From contig NZ_JANCNS010000003.1 in NCBI RefSeq assembly GCF_022570735.2, positions 682,001-746,000 on the forward strand: 64,000 nucleotides of DNA. Reading direction: 5' to 3'. A program made the translations under genes and the position numbers. The notes beneath the pieces were generated by a model that worked only from the letters and a program-made list of their open reading frames with translations, ran no database searches and had not been told where the DNA came from. The DNA comes from Christiangramia oceanisediminis (GTDB taxonomy: Bacteria > Bacteroidota > Bacteroidia > Flavobacteriales > Flavobacteriaceae). How positions within the stretch are numbered: the stretch's first letter is position 1; each line of letters starts with the position of its first letter. This document shows positions 27,398 through 36,118 of the stretch, one piece after another.

Positions 27398-28279
27398 ATG
27401 AATACAGACGTTGCGCCTATAGAATCTAAAACCGAAAGAAAGCCAAAACCAAAATGGCTTCGCGTTAAACTTCCTACCGGAAAAAAATACACCGAACTTC
27501 GCAGTTTAGTAGACAAATATGATCTACATACCATATGCACCTCGGGAAGTTGCCCTAATATGGGAGAATGCTGGAGCGAGGGTACGGCTACATTTATGAT
27601 CCTGGGAAATATCTGCACCCGTTCATGCGGATTTTGTGGGGTGAAAACCGGTAGACCAGAAACCGTAGACTGGGATGAGCCTGAAAAAGTTGCCCGGTCT
27701 ATCAAGATCATGAAGATCAAACATGCGGTGGTCACCAGTGTAGACCGTGACGATCTAAAAGACATGGGGTCTATCATCTGGGCCGAAACTGTCAAGGCCA
27801 TTCGCCGAATGAATCCTGAAACCACTCTTGAAACACTTATCCCCGACTTCCAGGGAAACGAAAGAAATATCGACAGAATTGTTGAAGTAATGCCCGAAGT
27901 TGTTTCTCATAATATGGAAACCGTGAAAAGGCTTACCAGGGAAGTTAGAATTCAGGCGAAATACGACAGAAGCCTGGCTGTTCTTAAATACCTTAAAGAT
28001 AATGGTGTTAGAAGAACCAAGTCTGGAATCATGCTTGGCCTTGGTGAGCAGGAAGAAGAGGTAATACAAACCCTTCACGATCTTCGTGAAGCTGGTGTTG
28101 ATGTGGTCACCATTGGTCAATATCTGCAACCCAGCAAGAAGCACCTGCCAGTGAAACAATTCATCACTCCAGACCAGTTCAAGAAATATGAGGAAATAGG
28201 TCTTGATCTTGGTTTCAGACATGTTGAAAGCAGTGCCCTGGTGAGATCTTCGTATAAAGCACAAAAGCATATTAATTAA
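27398..28279 (+). CDS. lipA: lipoyl synthase
   Basis: A 293-residue radical-SAM enzyme that inserts two sulfurs into octanoyl groups to make lipoate for 2-oxoacid dehydrogenases and the glycine cleavage system. The auxiliary cluster is held by Cys47, Cys52 and Cys58. The radical-SAM cluster is held by Cys73, Cys77 and Cys80 (CTRSCGFC). The C-terminal serine ligand region ALVRSSY is present. gap follows after 7 bases. Confidence 0.97.
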   Translation: MNTDVAPIESKTERKPKPKWLRVKLPTGKKYTELRSLVDKYDLHTICTSGSCPNMGECWSEGTATFMILGNICTRSCGFCGVKTGRPETVDWDEPEKVARSIKIMKIKHAVVTSVDRDDLKDMGSIIWAETVKAIRRMNPETTLETLIPDFQGNERNIDRIVEVMPEVVSHNMETVKRLTREVRIQAKYDRSLAVLKYLKDNGVRRTKSGIMLGLGEQEEEVIQTLHDLREAGVDVVTIGQYLQPSKKHLPVKQFITPDQFKKYEEIGLDLGFRHVESSALVRSSYKAQKHIN

Positions 28280-28286
28280 TCCAGGA

Positions 28287-29294
28287 ATGGCCGCAGCTAT
28301 TAGAATCGGCATTAATGGATTTGGCCGGATAGGAAGAAATCTGTTCAGAAGCCTCCTGGGAAACCCGGCGATAGAGGTCACCGTTATCAACGATATCCAC
28401 GACTCAAAAAGTCTTGGTCATCTTCTAAAATATGACAGCGTTCACCGAACGCTTAAAGCCGAGGTATCTTCGAATGAAGCCGGGATATTTGTAGATGATC
28501 GCCATATTCCCCTGCTCAACCATGACTCTCCAGAAGACATTCCATGGCATGAACACCAGGTGGATATTGTAGTTGATTCTTCAGGAAAATTCAAAAAAAA
28601 AGAGGAACTACAAAAACATCTGAAACCCGGAGTGAGCAAGGTAATTCTTACAGCTCCTCCTCAGGATGAAACTATAAAAATGGTGGTTCTTGGAGTGAAC
28701 GAAGGGATTTTAGATGGCAGCGAAACCATCATTTCAAATGCTTCCTGCACCACCAACAATGCAGCTCCCATGCTAAAGGTTATTCATGATGAATATGAAG
28801 TTACCCAGGCATACATCACCACGGTCCATTCTTATACCTCAGACCAGAGCTTACATGACAAACCACACAGGGACCTTAGGAGGAGTCGTGCTGCAGCCCA
28901 GTCTATAATTCCCACAACCACTGGAGCCGCAAAGGCTTTAACAGGAATTTTTCCCGAATTAAGCGCCGTAATTGGCGGGTGCGGGATAAGAGTACCGGTT
29001 CCCAATGGATCCCTAACCGATATGACACTGAACGTAAAAAAGGAAACCAGCATTGAAGAGGTGAACGCCTTGTTCAAGAAAGCTTCTGAACACAGCATGA
29101 AAGGCATCATTCAATATACCGAAGATCCTATCGTGAGCGTGGATATCCTGGACAGTCCTTATAGTTGTGTTTTCGATTCTCAAATGACATCGGTAATTGA
29201 CGGAACACTCATAAAATTAATTGGCTGGTATGATAATGAAATTGGCTATTCTAACCGACTTATCGATTTAATTTCCCACATTAACGATATTTAG
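28287..29294 (+). CDS. gap: glyceraldehyde-3-phosphate dehydrogenase
   Basis: A 335-residue NAD(P)-dependent enzyme of glycolysis or gluconeogenesis. The N-terminus is INGFGRIGRNLFR; the catalytic cysteine is Cys154 in SNASCTTNN, with the partner His in TVHSYTSDQ. The usual second cysteine of SCTTNC is Asn here. The catalytic domain ends SWYDNE-like (GWYDNEIGYSNRL). Flavobacteria often carry more than one GAPDH, so this may be a paralogue with a special role. It follows lipA by 7 bases. Confidence 0.93.
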   Translation: MAAAIRIGINGFGRIGRNLFRSLLGNPAIEVTVINDIHDSKSLGHLLKYDSVHRTLKAEVSSNEAGIFVDDRHIPLLNHDSPEDIPWHEHQVDIVVDSSGKFKKKEELQKHLKPGVSKVILTAPPQDETIKMVVLGVNEGILDGSETIISNASCTTNNAAPMLKVIHDEYEVTQAYITTVHSYTSDQSLHDKPHRDLRRSRAAAQSIIPTTTGAAKALTGIFPELSAVIGGCGIRVPVPNGSLTDMTLNVKKETSIEEVNALFKKASEHSMKGIIQYTEDPIVSVDILDSPYSCVFDSQMTSVIDGTLIKLIGWYDNEIGYSNRLIDLISHINDI

Positions 29295-29335
29295 CTATAT
29301 TTAACACATAATAAGCTATTTGCTATTTTCCCCGA

Positions 29336-31573
29336 ATGAAGAATCTAAAGCTACTTTTACTAACCTTTTGTTGCTTTATCACGTTCGGCTTTCAGGATTC
29401 GCAGGTTAAAAGCGAATCTGAGCCTACAGCTGAGGAAATTGGACAACTTCTTTCTGAAGCCGAAAATTCTATCGATATGATGGAATTCGATAAAGCCCGA
29501 AACGAACTCACCAAATCCCTGGAGCTGGCGAAACGGATCAATCATGAAAGATACATCGCTCTTTCGAGCAGCATTCTTGCCAGGATGTACCAGGTAAGGC
29601 ATGAGTTTGATAAGGGAATTACCGAACTGCAGCGTGCTATCCAGATCCAAAGAGACATAAACGACCAGGTTGGATTAAACTATTCCTACATTCTATACGG
29701 AAAGATCCTTAATTCAAAGAATGAATACCAGCGTTCCTTGAAATACTTCGATCTGGCTGAGCAGTACTATCAAAAAGAAAAGAATAAGGAACAACTGGGA
29801 ATTATCGCCCTGAATAAGGCTATCGTCTATAGAAATCTTCCCGATAAAAAAGACCAGGCAAAGTCCCTGCTAAATAATGCCGAGGTTTATCTTAAAAATT
29901 CCGAGAACAAATACGAGTTATCAAGACTTTATTATTACATGGCCCGCGCCAATCTCACCCAGAATGAAATGGAGCTGGCTAAGGAAAATGCCTATAAATC
30001 GCTGGAAATTTCAGAAGAAAAAGGTTTCATGGGTATGAAAATGTATACTTATGGCCTGCTGAGTCAAATTGAAGAGGCTCAAAATGACCTCGCTGCAGCC
30101 CTGGAATTGCTTAAAAAAGCCAATGAAATCCAGGAAACAATATTTAGCCTGAACAAGGAAGCGCTGGCAAGTGCTACCTATGAAAAGTTCGGGATGGAAT
30201 CTTTGAAATCTACTGTAGACGAGCTTACGCTTCAAAATGCCGAACAGGAACGCACTCTCAAGGTCAACAAGCTTACTACTATCCTGAGCGTTGCATTGAT
30301 AACGATCTTATCATTACTCACGCTTTCATTGTATAAGAACAATAATCTAAGGGCCAGGGCGAATGAGTTGCTTCAGAAAAAGAATTCGGAATTGACACTG
30401 GCCAAGGAAAATGCTGAAAAAGCCTCCATGGCGAAGGCACAGTTCCTTTCTACCATTACCCATGAACTTAGAACACCCCTATATGCTGTAACGGGACTAA
30501 CGCATCTATTGCTTGAGGAAAGTCCTACCGAAAGCCAGAAAGAACATCTGAATTCACTTAAGTTTTCAGGAGAATACCTGCTTTCACTTATCAACAACAT
30601 ACTGGACCTGAACAAACTTGAAGCAAATAAGGTCGAGATCGTTAAATCTTCTTTCAATCTTCATAAAAGAATTTCAGATGTACTGGTGGCTTTAAAGAAT
30701 TCGGCTGACGAAAAAAATACCAAACTTCATTTCGAATTCGATGAAAGCATCCCTAAAAAATTAATAGGTGATCCGCTTAAGATCTCCCAAATTTTGATCA
30801 ATCTTATTGGTAATTCCATCAAGTTCACCGAAAATGGGGATATCTGGATCTCGGTTAAAAAGGCTTCCCAGGAAGACAAGGAGTTGAAGTTATTATTCGA
30901 CATAAGAGATAATGGCGAAGGCATCAGCAAGGAGAAACAAAAGGCTATTTTCGAGAACTTCACCCAGGGCTCCACTCAAATCAATCGTAAATTTGGCGGC
31001 ACCGGCCTGGGGCTTTCTATCGTTAAAAACCTGCTTACACTCCTTAACAGTGAGATCAACCTGGAAAGCGATCTTGGCAAGGGATCAAGGTTTAGTTTCG
31101 AACTTGATTTTGAGGTTCCGGAAGCTGAGTTAAAATCGGCTGCTGTAGCCAATGCTACTCCAGAAACTGTAGAAGCCATTTCTAATGAGGTCATGGCCGG
31201 CAAACATATTCTGGTTGTAGAAGACAATAAGATCAACCAGATGATCACCAAAAAGATCTTGGAAAAGAACAAGGTGGTCTGTGATGTTGCCGATAATGGC
31301 TCCGTCGCTGTGGAAAAAGTAGAAAAGAAACAATTCGATCTTATACTAATGGATATTCATATGCCGGGAATTAGCGGGATCGAAGCTACCATACAGATTA
31401 GAAAGTTCAACCAGGATATTCCAATTATCGCACTTACCGCAGTGACCCTGGACGATAACCTCGATGAATTCTACCTGAACGGGTTTAATGATATCATTCC
31501 AAAACCCTATAAAACCGAAGAATTCTTCAATAAAATAAACAGGCATTTAATAGCCAGCGAAACCGCCGTTTAA
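29336..31573 (+). CDS. hybrid histidine kinase with TPR sensor and receiver domain
   Basis: A 745-residue hybrid kinase. The order is signal peptide (1-20), TPR-like helices (about 28-290), membrane helix (about 314-333), HisKA with phosphorylation site His376 (THELRTPLY), ATPase domain (N-box IGNSIKFTENG, DNGEG at 525-529, GTGLGL at 555-560) and a receiver domain with Asp673 (MDIHMPG) and Lys723 (KPYK). The TPRs would be periplasmic. Output is unknown: no DNA-binding domain or response regulator is adjacent, so it should feed a distant partner. Confidence 0.93.
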   Translation: MKNLKLLLLTFCCFITFGFQDSQVKSESEPTAEEIGQLLSEAENSIDMMEFDKARNELTKSLELAKRINHERYIALSSSILARMYQVRHEFDKGITELQRAIQIQRDINDQVGLNYSYILYGKILNSKNEYQRSLKYFDLAEQYYQKEKNKEQLGIIALNKAIVYRNLPDKKDQAKSLLNNAEVYLKNSENKYELSRLYYYMARANLTQNEMELAKENAYKSLEISEEKGFMGMKMYTYGLLSQIEEAQNDLAAALELLKKANEIQETIFSLNKEALASATYEKFGMESLKSTVDELTLQNAEQERTLKVNKLTTILSVALITILSLLTLSLYKNNNLRARANELLQKKNSELTLAKENAEKASMAKAQFLSTITHELRTPLYAVTGLTHLLLEESPTESQKEHLNSLKFSGEYLLSLINNILDLNKLEANKVEIVKSSFNLHKRISDVLVALKNSADEKNTKLHFEFDESIPKKLIGDPLKISQILINLIGNSIKFTENGDIWISVKKASQEDKELKLLFDIRDNGEGISKEKQKAIFENFTQGSTQINRKFGGTGLGLSIVKNLLTLLNSEINLESDLGKGSRFSFELDFEVPEAELKSAAVANATPETVEAISNEVMAGKHILVVEDNKINQMITKKILEKNKVVCDVADNGSVAVEKVEKKQFDLILMDIHMPGISGIEATIQIRKFNQDIPIIALTAVTLDDNLDEFYLNGFNDIIPKPYKTEEFFNKINRHLIASETAV

Positions 31574-31657
31574 GTTTTGGCATGGGCTTTGTAAAATACA
31601 GGCAAGTAGAATTATATAGAGAAGAAATCATATAGTTTGAATTAGCCAAAGATAAAA

Positions 31658-31686
31658 TGAGGTGTTCCCCAACACCTCATTTTTAT
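31658..31686 (+). terminator. terminator of the hybrid kinase gene
   Basis: tgaggtgtt pairs with aacacctca (9 bp) around a cccc loop, followed by tttttattt. The lpxK stop codon lies in the tail. Confidence 0.8.
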
Positions 31687-32681
31687 TTGATATAATCCAT
31701 TATTATCCTGTCAAATTCAGCCTTAGCGCTCCCCAGAAATTTAGTCCTAATTGGCAAATAACCCAGTTTTTCTCCGGGTAAAGAATGCTTGAGCCTCATA
31801 TAATCCTTTTCGGTGGTGAGGATAAACGGAGCGGTTTCCAGTTCACGAATTTCCTTTTCTGTAAAATTATGATGATCTGGAAATTCAAAATGCTCTAAAA
31901 CTTTATTTTCGGCAATTAGATAATCCAATAAAGGTCTCGGGTTAGCGATCCCGGTCACCAGAATGGCCTTTTCCGGAATTTCACTCAGAGAAATCTTACA
32001 GAAATTCGAATGAACCACCTCTGAATATTCGATTCCCGAGAAAAAGACCCGCTGATCTTCCTTTGGTTTTAACTCCAGGATTATTTTGCTTTTCTCTTCT
32101 TCGGAAAGCTGCGGCGGACATTTAGTAACGATCATAACATTGGCCCTGGAAGCTCCGCTGGCCGACTCCCTAAGATTTCCAGCAGGAAGCAAAAGATCAC
32201 CTGTAAAAAGATCGCCGTAAGCAGTGAGTAGAATATTGAATCCGGCTCTTACTTTTCGATGCTGAAAGGCATCATCGAGGAGTATCACTTCAGGTTCAAA
32301 TTCCTGCAGCCTTGAAATCCCTTCACGCCTGTTGGCTTCTACAGCCACCAGAACATCTGGAAATTTGGTTTTAAACTGAAGCGGCTCGTCGCCCACTTCT
32401 GCCACGGTATCTCCCGTTTCTACCAGTTTGAAACCTGTGGTCTTTCGTTTGTACCCACGACTAAGTACCGCAACTTTGCACTGATCCTGCAGTAGCGCGA
32501 TCAGGTATTCGATCATCGGTGATTTTCCGGTTCCGCCAACGTTAAGATTTCCCACACAAATAACCGGGAGATCATATGACTCCGATTTCAGCAAGCCCAT
32601 ATCATACATCCAGTTCCTCACACCGGTAATAAGATGATAACCACCTGAGAAGGGAAAAAGTATTTTTCGGAGTTTAGACAT
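31683..32681 (-). CDS. lpxK: tetraacyldisaccharide 4'-kinase
   Basis: A 332-residue kinase that phosphorylates the 4' position of lipid A precursor, late in lipid A synthesis. It has a hydrophobic N-terminus (LRKILFPFSGGYHLITG) and the Walker A motif VGNLNVGGTGKSP. LSRGYKRKT and LLDDAFQHRKV complete the signature. The ATG at 32681 is preferred over the open upstream frame to 32765, which lacks similarity to the family. It is divergent from the Nif3 gene. Confidence 0.93.
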   Translation of the reverse strand: MSKLRKILFPFSGGYHLITGVRNWMYDMGLLKSESYDLPVICVGNLNVGGTGKSPMIEYLIALLQDQCKVAVLSRGYKRKTTGFKLVETGDTVAEVGDEPLQFKTKFPDVLVAVEANRREGISRLQEFEPEVILLDDAFQHRKVRAGFNILLTAYGDLFTGDLLLPAGNLRESASGASRANVMIVTKCPPQLSEEEKSKIILELKPKEDQRVFFSGIEYSEVVHSNFCKISLSEIPEKAILVTGIANPRPLLDYLIAENKVLEHFEFPDHHNFTEKEIRELETAPFILTTEKDYMRLKHSLPGEKLGYLPIRTKFLGSAKAEFDRIIMDYIK

Positions 32682-32788
32682 GAAAGGCTTTCTATAATAT
32701 TTATATTTGAGATCCCACGATTTTGGAATGTGGAAAATAGCTTCAGTTCTGAATTCAGAAACCAAACTGCAGGCTAAAATATTAAAAT

Positions 32789-33883
32789 ATGATCATACAG
32801 GAAGTAATTAAGATTATTGAGGAATTTGCTCCTCTCCCCTATGCCGAAGATTTTGACAACGTAGGTCTTCTTGTTGGGGATTCTACAAATGAGGTAACTA
32901 AAGCATTGATCACCCTGGACACTCTTGAAGCCACGGTAGACGAAGCTATAGAAAAGAGGTGCAATTTGATCATCAGTTTTCACCCTATCATTTTTTCGGG
33001 TCTTAAAAAACTTACAGGCCGGGATTATGTTGAAAGAACCGTTCTAAAGGCTATTAAAAATGACATTGCCATTTACGCGATACATACGGCGCTGGACAAT
33101 CAGCATAAAGGAGTGAATGACATGATCTGCGAAAAACTCGGTCTTTTAAACAGAAAAATACTCATCCCTAGAAAAGACTCAATTAGGAAATTAACCACTT
33201 TCGTACCTACTCAGCATGCCGACCAGGTGAGAAAAGCCATGTTCGAAGCAGGAGCCGGAAGTATTGGAAATTATAATGACTGCAGCTTTAATATTACCGG
33301 TAAGGGAAGTTTTAAGGGCAACGAAGAATCCAATCCGGTAATTGGGGAAAAAGGCAAAATACATTTTGAAGAGGAAGTACAGATAGGCCTCACTTTTCCT
33401 AAACACAGGCAATCGGCAATATTAAAAGCATTGTTCGATACACATCCTTACGAGGAGGTGGCCTATGAGATACATTCACTGGAAAATGAAAACCAGCATT
33501 TAGGCATGGGTATGATAGGCGAACTTGAAAACGAAAAGGACGAAGCAGAATTTTTGAACGAAGTAAAAAAGACCTTTGATTCCGGTTGCATCAGGCATTC
33601 CAAATTGAAAGGAAAGTCGGTAAAAAAGGTAGCCGTATTGGGCGGAAGTGGAGCATTTGCGATCAACCAGGCCAAAAGTGCTGGGGCTGATGTCTTTATT
33701 AGCGCAGATTTTAAGTACCACGATTTCTATAAAGCCGAAGGAAAACTGGTGCTAGCCGATATTGGACACTATGAAAGCGAGCAGTTTACAAAAAATTTAC
33801 TATATTCTTTTCTTAGCAAAAAAATTAGTAGTTTTGCATTTATTTTAGGAGATACAAATACCAATCCAATACACTATTTATAA
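32789..33883 (+). CDS. Nif3-like dinuclear metal protein
   Basis: A 364-residue member of the NIF3/DUF34 family, toroid-shaped proteins with a dinuclear metal site. It has LPYAEDFDNVGLLVGD, ISFHPIIFSGLKKL, YAIHTALDN and the metal-binding ending DIGHYESEQF. The middle 100 residues (about 130-230) form the extra CutA-like insert common in Bacteroidota. It stops 1 base before the next gene, so the pair is coupled. Function is unknown in detail; a GTP cyclohydrolase role has been suggested in older names. Confidence 0.9.
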   Translation: MIIQEVIKIIEEFAPLPYAEDFDNVGLLVGDSTNEVTKALITLDTLEATVDEAIEKRCNLIISFHPIIFSGLKKLTGRDYVERTVLKAIKNDIAIYAIHTALDNQHKGVNDMICEKLGLLNRKILIPRKDSIRKLTTFVPTQHADQVRKAMFEAGAGSIGNYNDCSFNITGKGSFKGNEESNPVIGEKGKIHFEEEVQIGLTFPKHRQSAILKALFDTHPYEEVAYEIHSLENENQHLGMGMIGELENEKDEAEFLNEVKKTFDSGCIRHSKLKGKSVKKVAVLGGSGAFAINQAKSAGADVFISADFKYHDFYKAEGKLVLADIGHYESEQFTKNLLYSFLSKKISSFAFILGDTNTNPIHYL

Positions 33884-33884
33884 T

Positions 33885-34664
33885 ATGGCGAAAAAAAACG
33901 ATGTTACTGTAGAAGAGAAGTTAAGAGCTCTGTACGATCTTCAACTGGTAGATTCCAGAATCGATGAAATTAGAAACGTACGTGGTGAACTTCCCCTTGA
34001 AGTAGAAGATCTGGAAGATGAAGTAGCAGGTTTGAACCGACGCCTGGAAAAACTGGATGCCGATATCGAGGTCATTGAAAATGACATCAAGAATAAAAAG
34101 AACCAGATTGAGGAGTCTAAATCTACGATCAAAAAATATACAGAACAGCAAAAGAATGTTCGTAACAATAGAGAATTCAACGCTCTAAGTAAAGAAATCG
34201 AATTCCAGGAGCTTGAGATAGAACTTTCGGAAAAGCATATTAAGGAATATAAGGCTAAGATCGAGCAAAAGAAAGAGGTGATCGCTCAAACCAAAGAAAA
34301 ACTTTCTGAAAGAGAAGAGCACCTGAAGCATAAAAAAGGTGAACTTGACGAGATCCTTAAAGAGACCGAGAAGGAAGAACAGGCCCTGATCGATAAATCC
34401 AAGGAATACGAAAAGAATATCGAAGACAGATTGGTTAGCGCTTACAAAAGAATTCGTTCTAACGTAAGAAATGGTCTTGCAGTGGTACCAGTAGAAAGAG
34501 GTGCCTCCGGTGGATCATTCTTCACGATCCCTCCACAGGTGATCATGGAGATCGCTGGTAGAAAGAAGATCATTACCGATGAACACAGTGGACGTATTCT
34601 TGTAGACGAAGAACTGGCTAAAGAAGAGCAGGAAAAAATGGCAAATATGTTCAAGAAGTTCTAA
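33885..34664 (+). CDS. coiled-coil protein of the C4 zinc-ribbon (zf-RING_7) family, cysteine-less
   Basis: A 259-residue protein with a long Lys/Glu coiled coil (about 12-185) and a compact C-terminal domain (about 190-259). The domain aligns with the zinc ribbon of CdsZ/zf-RING_7 proteins (VVPVERGASGGSFFTIPPQV, HSGRILVDEEL), but all four cysteines are replaced: GAS, GGS, DEH and HSG stand where CxxC pairs belong. Zinc binding is therefore unlikely. It follows the Nif3-like gene with 1 base between, a pairing seen widely, so joint action is plausible. Confidence 0.85.
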   Translation: MAKKNDVTVEEKLRALYDLQLVDSRIDEIRNVRGELPLEVEDLEDEVAGLNRRLEKLDADIEVIENDIKNKKNQIEESKSTIKKYTEQQKNVRNNREFNALSKEIEFQELEIELSEKHIKEYKAKIEQKKEVIAQTKEKLSEREEHLKHKKGELDEILKETEKEEQALIDKSKEYEKNIEDRLVSAYKRIRSNVRNGLAVVPVERGASGGSFFTIPPQVIMEIAGRKKIITDEHSGRILVDEELAKEEQEKMANMFKKF

Positions 34665-34691
34665 ACTTCTTGCTTACTTGAATTAAATAGC

Positions 34692-34759
34692 AAACTGCCT
34701 GGGGATTAACAGTAAGATCATCAAGATCTGAAGCAAAATTTCTCCAGGCAGTTTTTTTT
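34692..34759 (+). terminator. terminator-like hairpin with long loop
   Basis: aaactgcctgg pairs with ccaggcagttt and is followed by ttttttt. The loop of about 36 bases contains a smaller agatc-atcaa-gatct hairpin. It follows the zinc-ribbon-family gene. Confidence 0.7.
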
Positions 34760-34855
34760 GTGCCTTCACCCACCCTTCCTGATCAAGGGATTAACAAGTA
34801 TTTTACATTTTACCGGTTTTTATAAATTATCTTTAGCCAACCCAATTCTTAAACT

Positions 34856-35425
34856 ATGAGAATGCTATTGATATTTAGTTGCCTTTTGCTAAGCTTTACT
34901 TCCTGCAAGGATGCAGAGAACAGCAAAACCGAAACTTCTGATGCTATCGAGCAACAGCAGAAGTCTGAGAAAAAAATAGACCGGTATTCCTCATCAGAAA
35001 AGAATGATCCAGAACCATCCACTGCCGATGAAGAACCCGAAGCTGAAACGAACAATAGCATTCTGGCTGGCCGGTATAAAAAAGACGGGCACCCAGAAGA
35101 CGCTAACTGTAATTGTTATTGCCTGGATATTCAACTGAACGCGACTTCAGAATTATGCCTTGCTGACGGTGAACTTTATGTAAATGGTCGTTTTGAAAAA
35201 GACGGAGATAAGATCAATATTTATTACGCCGGGAAGTCAGCAAGAACTGAGAATTCAGATATTCCCTGGGATCAGTTCGAAAAAAATAGACCCATCGCTA
35301 TTTTAAGCCCTGAAGCAAATGGCATGTCACTGGACTGGATTGGGTTCACCATTAATGGTGAGATCGCTGTAGACTACGCATTGTACGGCAAAAAAACATT
35401 AGAAGGAACCTATAACAAATTATAA
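34856..35425 (+). CDS. hypothetical lipoprotein with Cys-rich motif
   Basis: A 189-residue lipoprotein (lipobox SFTSC, Cys17). A Glu/Ser/Asp-rich linker (about 18-65) leads to a C-terminal domain of about 120 residues. That domain contains ANCNCYCLDIQLN and WDQFEKNRPIAILSPEANGMSLDWIGFTINGEIAVDYALYG. I do not recognise the family. The MsrA gene starts 1 base after its stop, so both proteins should be made together and reach the same envelope compartment. Confidence 0.75.
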   Translation: MRMLLIFSCLLLSFTSCKDAENSKTETSDAIEQQQKSEKKIDRYSSSEKNDPEPSTADEEPEAETNNSILAGRYKKDGHPEDANCNCYCLDIQLNATSELCLADGELYVNGRFEKDGDKINIYYAGKSARTENSDIPWDQFEKNRPIAILSPEANGMSLDWIGFTINGEIAVDYALYGKKTLEGTYNKL

Positions 35426-35426
35426 G

Positions 35427-36089
35427 ATGAAGTTGATTCTATTAAACCTGATTAGCATAGTTTTATTAGCCTGCGGAAATAAGGCTGAAAAAACCACCGT
35501 TACCAAACCAGAGATCGCGAATGCCGAACCTGTTGAAGTAAAAGCCCAGGACGGCATGGAAAGAGCCTATTTTGCCAGCGGTTGTTTCTGGTGCGTCGAG
35601 GCGATCTATGAAAGTATAGAAGGAGTGGGCGAAGCTATTTCAGGTTATTCTGGCGGGCACACTAAAAACCCTACTTACGAGTCAAGTAATACAGGAACAA
35701 CGGGCCATGCTGAGGCAGTAGAGGTTATTTATGATCCGGAGGTGGTAGATTTTAGAACGCTAGTAGAGGTTTATTTCGGATCCCAGGACCCAACCCAGGT
35801 TAATGGGCAGGGACCAGACCGTGGATCGCAATATCGATCGCTTATTTTCTACCAGAATGAAGAACAGAAAAAAATAATCGAGGAAGTTAAGGCCGAAGTT
35901 GCCAAAAACTATGAAGAACCTATAGCCGCTGAAGTTTTGCCTTTCCAGAAATTCTGGAAAGCCGAGGATTACCACCAGGATTACGAAGAGAACAATCCAA
36001 ACAACCCGTATATCCAGAATGTATCGATACCGAGGTTAAATCGTTTCAAAGCAAAATTTCCTGATATTTTAAAGGAAGATGCTCATTAA
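35427..36089 (+). CDS. msrA: peptide-methionine (S)-S-oxide reductase, lipoprotein
   Basis: A 220-residue MsrA with a lipobox (LLAC, Cys16), so it probably acts at the envelope and not in the cytosol. The catalytic cysteine is Cys53 in SGCFWCVEA. The EAIYES, GYSGGHTKNPTYE and GTTGHAEAVEV blocks complete the domain. It repairs oxidised methionines in exported proteins. It is coupled to the upstream Cys-rich lipoprotein, with only one base between them. A strong terminator follows. Confidence 0.95.
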   Translation: MKLILLNLISIVLLACGNKAEKTTVTKPEIANAEPVEVKAQDGMERAYFASGCFWCVEAIYESIEGVGEAISGYSGGHTKNPTYESSNTGTTGHAEAVEVIYDPEVVDFRTLVEVYFGSQDPTQVNGQGPDRGSQYRSLIFYQNEEQKKIIEEVKAEVAKNYEEPIAAEVLPFQKFWKAEDYHQDYEENNPNNPYIQNVSIPRLNRFKAKFPDILKEDAH

Positions 36090-36096
36090 AAAATTA

Positions 36097-36118
36097 ACGG
36101 CCGATTGGCCGTTTTTTT
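36097..36118. terminator. terminator between msrA and kmo
   Basis: acggcc pairs with ggccgt around a gatt loop, followed by ttttttt. It serves msrA and may also end kmo. Confidence 0.8.

Noticed and set aside
32682-32765. Upstream extension of lpxK
   Set aside because: It adds 28 residues with no similarity to LpxK; the ATG at 32681 gives the family N-terminus.
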